From: Pseudaquidulcibacter sp964443435
Lineage (GTDB): Bacteria; Pseudomonadota; Alphaproteobacteria; Caulobacterales; Aquidulcibacteraceae
DNA length: 16,384 nucleotides
Direction: 5' to 3'
Assembly (NCBI GenBank): GCA_964443435.1
Contig: CAYUCW010000046.1
Span: 1 to 16,384, forward strand
Shown: positions 6,847 through 12,718 of the stretch, one piece after another
Layout: the number at the start of each line of letters is the position of its first letter
How positions within the stretch are numbered: position 1 is the first letter of the stretch
The notes under the pieces: generated by a model
Told to the model about the DNA's origin: nothing
Database searches by the model: none
Seen by the model: only the letters and a program-made list of their open reading frames with translations
Made by a program: the position numbers and the translations under genes

Positions 6847-7485
6847 ATGCTCAAAAAAATCAAATATATATTCTTATTGCTTATTCCAATTCTTTGTATT
6901 TCTGGATTCAAAAATAAGAGTCAAACAAGAGATTTTGATTTTTACGTCCTCTCGCTTTCATGGTCGCCTGAATTTTGCGCCACCCGTCCTGATGATAATA
7001 GTGAGCAATGTAGGCGGAACTCAAATTTTGGCTTTGTTGTGCATGGACTTTGGCCAAATTTTGAAAGGGGCTTTCCTAGGAATTGTGAAACCAAATATCC
7101 TAATCCTTCGGCGGGTTTAATTTCGCAAATGCAGGATATTATGCCAAGTCGCAGGCTTGTTAATATACAATGGGAACGACATGGCACTTGCAGTGGCCTA
7201 AATCCAAATGATTATTTTAATAGCATTAAAAATGCATATAAAAGCGTGAATATTCCAAACTATCGCGACTTGCAATCGGCGCCAAGTGTTGCCGCGATTG
7301 AACAAAAATTCATTGGTTTAAATCCAAAGCTTAAGAAAGATATGATTGCGGTGGTGGGTAAAAACGGAAGTCTAAGCGAAGTTAGGGTTTGTATGGATAA
7401 ATCCTTAAACTTTAGGGTTTGTAGCGAAGTAAACTCAAAAGGCGCAAAAGACTTTGAAAGAATATTCATTCAAAGACCAAGATAA
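6847..7485 (+). CDS. Secreted ribonuclease T2 family protein
   Basis: 212-residue endoribonuclease that would cleave RNA through a 2',3'-cyclic phosphate in the periplasm or outside the cell. The N-terminus has a signal peptide (KK, then hydrophobic residues 8-20). Both active-site segments are intact: CAS1 FVVHGLWPN (63-71, His66) and CAS2 QWERHGTCSG (108-117, Glu110 and His112). Cysteines 44, 55, 80 and 115 sit where family disulfides are expected, with a further pair near the C-terminus. A role in scavenging RNA for phosphate or nucleosides is likely but not shown. The start ATG lacks a clear Shine-Dalgarno and only 45 bases separate it from the farther start of the divergent gene. Confidence 0.92.
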   Translation: MLKKIKYIFLLLIPILCISGFKNKSQTRDFDFYVLSLSWSPEFCATRPDDNSEQCRRNSNFGFVVHGLWPNFERGFPRNCETKYPNPSAGLISQMQDIMPSRRLVNIQWERHGTCSGLNPNDYFNSIKNAYKSVNIPNYRDLQSAPSVAAIEQKFIGLNPKLKKDMIAVVGKNGSLSEVRVCMDKSLNFRVCSEVNSKGAKDFERIFIQRPR

Positions 7486-7489
7486 GTCA

Positions 7490-7518
7490 AACTAAATAAG
7501 AAAATATCTTAGTTTTTT
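7490..7518 (+). terminator. Weak terminator after the RNase T2 gene
   Basis: AACTAA (7490-7495) can pair with TTAGTT (7509-7514), followed by a T run to 7518. The stem has few G-C pairs and a large loop, so the call is tentative. It lies 4 bases past the stop codon. Confidence 0.35.
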
Positions 7519-7525
7519 ATTTTAT

Positions 7526-8302
7526 TTAAGATTTGCAAACTTCATCAGTCATTAATTTATAAGTTTTTGACAGATAAAAGTCTGCTTCATTAGCACCCAA
7601 TCTGTATGCGGACTTAAAGTATTTAAGACTTTTATCCGTTCTAGCTTTGCTACATTCAAGCCGTGCTCTTAAATAAAATGCTTCTGGGAAAGTTTTCCTA
7701 CAAATAATAAAGCCTTTTTTATATGCTTTGACACAAGAAGAATCTAAATTATTGCCAATTATAAACGGAAGAAAGGCGCTTTGTGTCATTTTATCAAGAT
7801 AAGTTCTTATTTCAAAATAATTATCTATATGTTTTGTACCGTCAAAGCTATTTATAAATTTACCTTCTTTAATAATGTTATAAGTTTCAAATTGATAATT
7901 TGCGATTACAAACATTGACATAGTATCGCCGTGTTTTGCCCAACACTCTAAATTATTTATATTCTTTAAAACTGATGGCATGTATCCATTGATGACAACT
8001 ACTGGAACATAAAAATAACTTAAAACACCATCAAAAAGCAATCTTACATTATTTCGTGTTCTGACTTCCTTATAAAATGAATTCCTATCATTATTTAAAA
8101 CTTTTATTTCATACCAACTTGTAGGAGAACCAAGACCTTCCACAGATTCGCAGCCAGAGAATTTATCAAAGAATTTCTCATACGACCTTGTCATTTTCCA
8201 ACCAGGTTCAGTATTAGTTAAAAATAATAATGCGCCAATATAACTCACCAAACCAAATAAGCAGGTAATTGCAATAAATTTATAATTAAACTTATTTTTC
8301 AA
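7526..8302 (-). CDS. Hypothetical single-pass membrane protein with a TPR/Sel1-like tail
   Basis: 258 residues, not recognised. One membrane segment at about 9-28 puts the rest outside the cytoplasm or makes a signal anchor. The C-terminal part (208-258, from AFYLRARLEC to the end) has the spacing of short helical repeats, with YFKSAYRLGANEADFYLSK resembling a Sel1 or TPR unit. Cysteines are scattered (50, 120, 190, 198, 217, 256). The only start that keeps the membrane segment is TTG at 8302, because an in-frame TAG lies at 8318-8320; a weak GAG (8312-8314) precedes it. The codon use is more AT-rich than that of its neighbours. The arrangement tail-to-tail with RNase T2 suggests an independent unit. 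Confidence 0.6.
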   Translation of the reverse strand: MKNKFNYKFIAITCLFGLVSYIGALLFLTNTEPGWKMTRSYEKFFDKFSGCESVEGLGSPTSWYEIKVLNNDRNSFYKEVRTRNNVRLLFDGVLSYFYVPVVVINGYMPSVLKNINNLECWAKHGDTMSMFVIANYQFETYNIIKEGKFINSFDGTKHIDNYFEIRTYLDKMTQSAFLPFIIGNNLDSSCVKAYKKGFIICRKTFPEAFYLRARLECSKARTDKSLKYFKSAYRLGANEADFYLSKTYKLMTDEVCKS

Positions 8303-8399
8303 ATAATTTATCTCAGTCTAGATTAAATAATGATTGAATATTTATACTAAATGATTGCCATTTCTTAGATTTGTCAACTTTAATTTTTGTTTTAAATTG

Positions 8400-8495
8400 A
8401 TGATGCCTTTAAATGATAAATGGAAAGGTGCGGCTGTTGGCGGTGTATTAGGCGGTCTTGGCGGCAAAAAAGCCATAAAAGAAAAATGTGAGTAG
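8400..8495 (+). other. Possible small ORF or remnant, glycine-zipper-like
   Basis: An open frame of 31 codons starts at ATGATG (8400) and ends at TAG (8493-8495). It encodes WKGAAVGGVLGGLGGKK followed by a short charged tail, which looks like the glycine-zipper segment of small envelope proteins. There is no convincing Shine-Dalgarno and the product is very short. It may be a real microprotein or the relic of a larger gene. The rest of 8303-8544 shows nothing I can name. Confidence 0.25.
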
Positions 8496-8556
8496 AAGCG
8501 ACGGAATTTTCCTCTTCAATTGTTTAACTTAATAGGAACAGCAATTGGAGAGTAAA

Positions 8557-8871
8557 ATGAAAAAATTAATTTTAACTGGTATAATCGTATCTATGTTCGC
8601 TACTTCTGCTTTCGCGGCACCTGTTTATAAAGGCGTTAATGAGCGTCAAGAAAATCAAAAAGAGCGCATTACTAATGGCTATAAACAAGGTGAATTGACC
8701 AAAGCTGAAACGGCTAACCTTATCCATGATCAAAGACAAATCAATAGGGCGGAAAAGAGAATGCGCGCTGATGATGGTTTAAATACTAAAGAGCGCATAA
8801 GACTTGGGCATATGCAAAATAGTGCAAGTCGCGAAATTTATCGCAAAAATCATAATGATAGAACAAGATAG
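8557..8871 (+). CDS. Small secreted basic helical protein
   Basis: 104 residues from the ATG at 8557, chosen because GGAGAG (8547-8552) lies four bases upstream; an in-frame TTG at 8545 is not needed. A clear signal peptide (MKK, hydrophobic core, AFA at 18-20) is followed by a mature protein rich in Arg, Asn, Gln and Glu, apparently alpha-helical. It resembles an unnamed family of small periplasmic proteins with the pattern RI-x-NG-x(3)-GELT-x-x-E-x(2)-L and a tail like NR-x-SR-x-IY-x-K-x-H, recognised from memory. Function unknown. Its stop lies two bases before the assembly gap, so its downstream context is lost. Confidence 0.75.
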   Translation: MKKLILTGIIVSMFATSAFAAPVYKGVNERQENQKERITNGYKQGELTKAETANLIHDQRQINRAEKRMRADDGLNTKERIRLGHMQNSASREIYRKNHNDRTR

Positions 8872-8873
8872 TT

Positions 8874-8973
8874 NNNNNNNNNNNNNNNNNNNNNNNNNNN
8901 NNNNNNNNNNNNNNNNNNNNNNNNNNNNNNNNNNNNNNNNNNNNNNNNNNNNNNNNNNNNNNNNNNNNNNNNN
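8874..8973. other. Assembly gap of 100 Ns
   Basis: Exactly 100 Ns, the conventional filler for a scaffold gap of unknown size. It removes the 3' end of the flbY-like gene and any genes between it and the small secreted protein. Confidence 0.97.
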
Positions 8974-9401
8974 GCACTTGCGTCGCGCTTAATATTATCG
9001 CCGCCTCTTGTGGCTTTCGGGCCATAAGCAATTGGGGTAGGGCGGTGTGACATTGCTTCTTCGGCAATTGCTTTTACCAGCCCTTCGGCAAGATGCATTC
9101 CGCGCGCAATTGTCGATTCATGAACAAGCATAGCATTACGGAATTTTTCGGTTTCACGCGCCAAAGCATCTTTTAAATTCTGTGCTGCACCAGAAAGTAT
9201 AGCAGGGTTTTTAGCAATCCTTTGGCTTTCAATCGCATAAGTCGCGGCAAGTCTTCCGGCTTCATCATTTAAGGGCGCAACTTCGGCAAACTTACTTTCG
9301 GCAAATAATTTTGATTGCAATTCGGTTATTTCCGTAAGCCTGTGGGTTACAAGAATTAATTGATCTAATAAATCCGATGCATCATGCGCCATAAGTGCCA
9401 T
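8974..9401 (-). CDS. flbY: FlbY-like flagellar protein (3' end lost in the gap)
   Basis: About 142 visible residues, helical, with a conserved tail (EGLVKAIAEEAM near 106-117, then PIAYGPKA near 122-129). This matches my memory of the FlbY flagellar proteins of Caulobacter relatives, which are about 140 residues, so only the last few residues should be missing. A FlgN-like coiled-coil chaperone is a related alternative. The ATG at 9401 shares one base with the stop of the flgJ-like gene. An alternative ATG is at 9392 (Met4). The position behind flgI and the rod-binding gene supports a basal-body role. The exact function of FlbY is not well defined. Confidence 0.65.
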
Positions 9402-9721
9402 TATATGCCCCCATTTCTTGCTGCTTCTTGAATTTTAATTATCTCAGCTTTAACCGCATAGGCAATACCAATTCCGCCAGTTTGTGCAAAGCCTTTTGAA
9501 TATTCTTCCATTAAAAATGGTTTGAATGCTCTTTCTCCTGCGCCGCCGCCGAACATAGTATCGGAAACATCGGTTTCGGTTTCGGTCATTGATAATAATT
9601 GCGAAAGCACCATTTGTTCAAATTCTTTGGCAATTCTATCGGCTTTATCTTCGCCATTAACCGAAAGATTTGAATTGCTACCTAGAGAGCCAATTGTTTG
9701 TGCAATAATACCAGCGTCCAT
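9401..9721 (-). CDS. flgJ: Rod-binding protein, FlgJ N-terminal type
   Basis: 106-residue protein that would cap and assist assembly of the flagellar rod in the periplasm. It corresponds to the rod-binding half of FlgJ: AKEFEQMVLSQLLSMT (31-46) matches the family helix, followed by a disordered MFGGGAGE loop, and TGGIGIAYAVKAEI (81-94) matches the terminal sgGiGLA motif. The muramidase domain of enterobacterial FlgJ is absent, as usual in alphaproteobacteria, where a separate enzyme opens the wall. In some annotations this is called chemotaxis protein CheL. Start and stop overlap the neighbours by one base each, giving tight coupling with flgI. Confidence 0.88.
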   Translation of the reverse strand: MDAGIIAQTIGSLGSNSNLSVNGEDKADRIAKEFEQMVLSQLLSMTETETDVSDTMFGGGAGERAFKPFLMEEYSKGFAQTGGIGIAYAVKAEIIKIQEAARNGGI

Positions 9722-10857
9722 TACATCACCTCTATTTCTGCTTGTAGTGCACCAGCGGCCTTTAAAGCTTGAAGGATTTGAATTAAATCGCGCGGATTAA
9801 CCCCAAGTGAGTTTAGACCTGCAACTAAATCTTTTAAAGGAACGCCGCCTTTTACAACAGTTAAGTCGCCTTCATCTTCTTCTACACCAACCGAAGATCT
9901 TGAACCGGCAACAGTTTGCCCATTACTAAAGCTATTAGGCTGCGAAACAAACGGATCTTCTTGAACCGAAATTGTAAGATTACCTTGCGCGACCGCAACC
10001 GTTGAAACTCTTACGTTTTCGCCCATTACCACTATGCCAGAGCCTTCATCAACAATGATTTTTGCCGAAGTATCAGGGGTCACAGTTAAACGCTCAATAC
10101 GTGAAATAAGCCCAACCATATCAGATGGATAGCCAATAGGCTTGGAAATAACTACGGTTGATGGATTATCAACATTTGCCGCAGGAACGCCAAGATTTTG
10201 ATTAATCGCATTTGCAATTCTTCTAGCCGTAGTGAAATCAGGGTTTTTAAGCGCAAATCTAATTTCGGTCATATTGGCAAGGTCAAATCTTAATTCACGC
10301 TCTACTAATGCGCCATTTGGCACTCTACCATTTGTTGGAATACCTCTTCCAACATTAGAGCCAGAACTTCCAGTTGCCACAAAACCACCAACAGTTAATT
10401 GACCTTGCGCCACAGCATAAACTTGACCATCGGCACCAAGAAGCGGAGTTACAATTAATGTTCCGCCTGAAAGTGATTTTGCGTCACCAAGCGCTGAAAC
10501 CGTAACGTCAATTCTTGAACCTTGCGTCGCAAATGGCGGCAAAGTTGCCGTAACCATAACCGCAGCTACGTTTTTAGTTTGTAAATTTTGATCACGAGTT
10601 GAAATTCTAAACCTCTCAAGCATGGTTTCAAGCTGTTGACGTGTGAAAGGTGAGTTTCTTAGACCATCACCAGTACCTTGAAGGCCAACCACAATACCAT
10701 AACCAATTAATTGATTATCTCTTACGCCTTCTACATCAACCAAATCCTTGACGCGCGATTGGGCGTAAGAATTGCTTGCAAACATGGTCATGCTTGCCGC
10801 TATAATAGCTAATGCAAGAAGTGAATTTTTTACCGTTTTTTTGAATAAATTTATCAT
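9721..10857 (-). CDS. flgI: Flagellar P-ring protein FlgI
   Basis: 378-residue periplasmic protein forming the P ring around the rod in the peptidoglycan layer. The signal peptide is about 1-32 (KK then a hydrophobic core, ending SNSYAQ). Conserved family stretches are SRVKDLVDVEGVRDNQLIGYG near the start, QTKNVAAVMVTATLPPF in the first third, and PRDLIQILQALKAAGALQAEIEV at the C-terminus (pieces of each, read in order). It is first in the flgI-flgJ-flbY operon and divergent from fliX. A sigma-54 promoter match ends almost at its start codon, which predicts a nearly leaderless message. Confidence 0.95.
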   Translation of the reverse strand: MINLFKKTVKNSLLALAIIAASMTMFASNSYAQSRVKDLVDVEGVRDNQLIGYGIVVGLQGTGDGLRNSPFTRQQLETMLERFRISTRDQNLQTKNVAAVMVTATLPPFATQGSRIDVTVSALGDAKSLSGGTLIVTPLLGADGQVYAVAQGQLTVGGFVATGSSGSNVGRGIPTNGRVPNGALVERELRFDLANMTEIRFALKNPDFTTARRIANAINQNLGVPAANVDNPSTVVISKPIGYPSDMVGLISRIERLTVTPDTSAKIIVDEGSGIVVMGENVRVSTVAVAQGNLTISVQEDPFVSQPNSFSNGQTVAGSRSSVGVEEDEGDLTVVKGGVPLKDLVAGLNSLGVNPRDLIQILQALKAAGALQAEIEVM

Positions 10858-10868
10858 AATTACTCTAA

Positions 10869-10884
10869 TGCGAATATCATGCCA
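10869..10884 (-). promoter_or_regulatory. Sigma-54 promoter of flgI
   Basis: The minus strand reads TGGCATGATATTCGCA. Compared with TGGCACG-N4-TTGCA it has two mismatches and keeps the invariant GG and GC ten bases apart. The GC element predicts transcription starting near 10859, two bases before the flgI ATG. In Caulobacter the late basal-body and hook genes are sigma-54 and FlbD dependent, so this fits a class III promoter. Confidence 0.7.
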
Positions 10885-10892
10885 GTTTTTAT

Positions 10893-10905
10893 ATTGCTAA
10901 GCAAT
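10893..10905. promoter_or_regulatory. Palindrome upstream of the flgI promoter
   Basis: ATTGC-TAA-GCAAT is a perfect 13-base palindrome about 40 bases upstream of the predicted flgI start. It shares GCAA/TTGC half-sites and a TAA centre with the palindrome at 10956-10968 but in opposite half-site order. It might bind an architectural protein or FlbD. Confidence 0.3.
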
Positions 10906-10955
10906 TGAATTTAAAGAGTTTATTTAATCGTATTTTTGATTAAATTTTACCTATC

Positions 10956-10968
10956 GGCAATAATTGCC
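10956..10968. promoter_or_regulatory. Candidate FlbD (ftr-like) enhancer site
   Basis: GGCAA-TAA-TTGCC is a perfect 13-base palindrome centred near 10962, about 100 bases upstream of the predicted flgI sigma-54 start and about 56 upstream of the fliX start. Sigma-54 enhancers in Caulobacter flagellar promoters (ftr elements bound by FlbD) lie at about this distance and contain CGGCAA-like half-sites. The site is seen; binding by FlbD is inferred. Confidence 0.45.
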
Positions 10969-10978
10969 TAAGCGCTAA

Positions 10979-11011
10979 TTAACAAGATATTAACCTTAAA
11001 ACAGCTATAAT
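10979..11011 (+). promoter_or_regulatory. CtrA box and sigma-70 promoter of fliX
   Basis: TTAACAAGATATTAAC (10979-10994) matches the full CtrA consensus TTAA-N7-TTAAC. A perfect -10, TATAAT, is at 11006-11011, and with a 17-base spacer the -35 position (10983-10988) lies inside the CtrA box, which is the usual geometry of CtrA-activated class II flagellar promoters. The start would be near 11018, ten bases before the fliX ATG. Confidence 0.8.
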
Positions 11012-11027
11012 ATTAATAGGTAAGCAT

Positions 11028-11447
11028 ATGAAAATTGAAAGTGTATCATCGTCACAAGCTGCGGCCCTTAAAAAGGCAAATGGCATTGCTGCGCCTGGAT
11101 TTAGTTTGCCAACGGGTGAGGCCGCGCAAACAAGCAATGCAAAGCCTGTGTCTAATACCGCTCCAATCGCTAATCTTGATTCTTTACTTGCACTTCAGAT
11201 GGTCGATACTGAGCAAGAAAAAAAGCGCAAGGCGACAAATCGCGCAAAAGGCCTCTTAGATCAATTAGATACTCTAAGAGTTGCAACTTTGTCTGGGAAT
11301 GTTACCAAGTCACAGCTTATAAATCTATCAAATTCATTAAAAGAAAAACTTGATGATATTGAAGATGAAGGCTTAAAAACTATCATTCAAGAAATAGAAT
11401 TACGTGCCGAAGTAGAGCTTGCAAAACTAGAAACTTTTTTAAATTAA
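11028..11447 (+). CDS. fliX: Class II flagellar assembly regulator FliX
   Basis: 139-residue protein. In Caulobacter, FliX couples early basal-body assembly to late gene expression by controlling the sigma-54 activator FlbD. The family pattern is visible: N-terminal MKIESV, FSLP near 25-28, LDSLLALQ at 50-57, KRKATNRAKGLLDQLDTLRVATLSG at about 66-90 (key residues R72, L77, L78, D81, L90 region) and a charged helical C-terminus (EIELRAEVELAKLE). The ATG at 11028 is preceded by AGGTAA (11018-11023). It is divergent from flgI, as in Caulobacter, with a CtrA-box promoter. Confidence 0.9.
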   Translation: MKIESVSSSQAAALKKANGIAAPGFSLPTGEAAQTSNAKPVSNTAPIANLDSLLALQMVDTEQEKKRKATNRAKGLLDQLDTLRVATLSGNVTKSQLINLSNSLKEKLDDIEDEGLKTIIQEIELRAEVELAKLETFLN

Positions 11448-11528
11448 GTTTACTTTACGTAAGCTGCAAAGCGACTATGATTTACAGCATATGTGAATTG
11501 TCAAAACGCAAAGCTATCGCTATAGGCG

Positions 11529-11551
11529 TGTTATAATTACTAAGTAATTAT
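11529..11551 (+). promoter_or_regulatory. Extended -10 promoter of dksA overlapped by a 19-bp palindrome
   Basis: TGTTATAAT (11529-11537) is a perfect extended -10. Its -35 region is poor; a TTGTCA at 11498-11503 would instead pair with TATAGG at 11521-11526. The palindrome ATAATTAC-TAA-GTAATTAT (11533-11551) covers part of the -10 and the start site, where a bound repressor would block transcription. The start would be near 11544. Confidence 0.5.
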
Positions 11552-11584
11552 ATGGAAAAAGAGATTCTATTTTTGGGGTTATGA

Positions 11585-12043
11585 ATGTCTGAAGCTTTAA
11601 ATCAAGTAATTGAAGAAAAAAAGACCCGTATCACTGAACCTGATACAGGATATGTTCCACACGATAATGAGCCTTTTATGAATGAAAGACAGCTTCAGTA
11701 TTTTCGTGTAAAGCTTCAAAAATGGAAAAGCGAGATACTTGCCGATAGCCAAAATACTCTTTCAAGCTTGCAAGATGATTCTGTATCGCTTCCTGATTCA
11801 ATTGATAGGGCTTCTTCGGAAACTGAAAAAGGCATAGAGCTTCGCACACGTGATAGACAACGCAAACTTATTGCTAAAATCGATGATGCTTTAAAGCGTA
11901 TTGAAGAAGGCGAATATGGCTATTGCGAAGAAACCGGTGAGCCTATTTCACTTGGTCGTTTAATCGCAAGACCAATCGCGACTTTGACTCTTGAAGCGCA
12001 AATGCGTCATGAAAAACAAGAAAAAATCCATAGAGACGATTAA
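11585..12043 (+). CDS. dksA: RNA polymerase-binding transcription factor DksA
   Basis: 152-residue protein that enters the RNA polymerase secondary channel and acts with ppGpp in the stringent response. The long coiled coil spans about 33-108. Its tip, PDSIDRASSETE, carries Asp74 and Ala76, the same numbers and residues as the essential tip of E. coli DksA. The zinc-finger region (112-139, YGYCEETGEPISLGRLIARP onward) keeps only one Cys, C114, so it cannot form the four-cysteine zinc site; this is common in alphaproteobacterial DksA. GGGG at 11575-11578 supports the ATG at 11585; the ATG four bases earlier hits a stop at once. It has its own promoter downstream of fliX. Confidence 0.93.
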   Translation: MSEALNQVIEEKKTRITEPDTGYVPHDNEPFMNERQLQYFRVKLQKWKSEILADSQNTLSSLQDDSVSLPDSIDRASSETEKGIELRTRDRQRKLIAKIDDALKRIEEGEYGYCEETGEPISLGRLIARPIATLTLEAQMRHEKQEKIHRDD

Positions 12044-12075
12044 TTTGTGACAACTAATTAGTGAAGATTAGATTG

Positions 12076-12103
12076 TAATGTCCAAAATTATTTTTGGGCA
12101 TTA
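12076..12103. terminator. Hairpin between convergent dksA and the ispH operon
   Basis: Arms 12076-12087 and 12092-12103 pair over 12 bp with one G-T wobble, loop TTAT. No T run follows on either strand, so it may act as a weak bidirectional terminator or as a 3'-end stabilising hairpin. Its place between convergent genes favours termination. Confidence 0.5.
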
Positions 12104-12106
12104 GCC

Positions 12107-12718
12107 TCACTTTAAATTATGTCCAGATTCAAAGCTTTGATAAGTTCGCGCAAGGGCTTTAAGTTTTTGCGATTTCACATTCTTAGTAAGCATATTTAGA
12201 CCTGTCATGCGATAAGGGAAAATATGAACTGGAATAGTACGCTGACCATTTTTCAAAGAAAAATAGAGCAAAGAATATAATTCACCTATATCTGTATCAT
12301 TAAGTGAAATTGCTTGTGCTGCCGCGCATCTTGCTTGAATAAATAGATTAGGATTTCCAAAAAGATTTATTCTTAAGCTATTATTTATTGTACCATCATA
12401 ATCATTTCTATTTATTAGAAAAGTGCCATAAGTATTTGTATTTGCACAAATTTTATACTCTCTTATGAATTTATATTTATTCTTAGAATAAAGCCATAAT
12501 TCAAGAATTTTTTCGGAATTTATAATTCTTATAAATGCTTTTGCGCCAACTTTAATATTATTATCATTATAAAAATAAGATATACGTGATTGGTTTTGTA
12601 TGATGGTTTGACGGCCAATTCCTGTAATATTAAATCTTACATTTTGGGCAAACGCATCAGAAGCATATGTAATTGCAAGACCATTTAAAGCCAAAAACAA
12701 ATCACGGCGATTTATCAT
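12107..12718 (-). CDS. YafK-like L,D-transpeptidase fold protein lacking catalytic residues
   Basis: 203 residues with a Tat-like signal (NRRDLFLALNG at 3-13, AFAQ at 22-25). FIRIINSEKILELWLYSKNK (62-81), EYKICA (87-92) and GQRTIPVHIFPYRMT (158-172) resemble the YafK/DpaA group of the YkuD (L,D-transpeptidase) superfamily. In that group a MVHG...GCYAM segment carries the catalytic His and Cys. Here the matching segment is LFIQARCAAAQAISLND (125-141), so His appears as Gln128 and the catalytic Cys as Ala136. The region between the two strands is also shortened. Cys131 aligns with a non-catalytic position. The reading frame is intact. It is probably a pseudoenzyme or a strongly diverged relative; the alignment is from memory. 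It follows ispH with the ATG touching its stop (TAAATG). Confidence 0.6.
   Translation of the reverse strand: MINRRDLFLALNGLAITYASDAFAQNVRFNITGIGRQTIIQNQSRISYFYNDNNIKVGAKAFIRIINSEKILELWLYSKNKYKFIREYKICANTNTYGTFLINRNDYDGTINNSLRINLFGNPNLFIQARCAAAQAISLNDTDIGELYSLLYFSLKNGQRTIPVHIFPYRMTGLNMLTKNVKSQKLKALARTYQSFESGHNLK

Noticed and set aside
8786..9067. Open frames running through the Ns
   Set aside because: They are artefacts of translating the assembly gap. Only the flbY-like frame has family support.
10911..10927. A second CtrA box (TTAA...TTAA) between flgI and fliX
   Set aside because: The half-sites are nine bases apart rather than seven, and the region is AT-rich.
11563..11567. GANTC (CcrM methylation) site in the dksA leader
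   Set aside because: A single GATTC is expected by chance many times in a window of this size, so it says nothing by itself.
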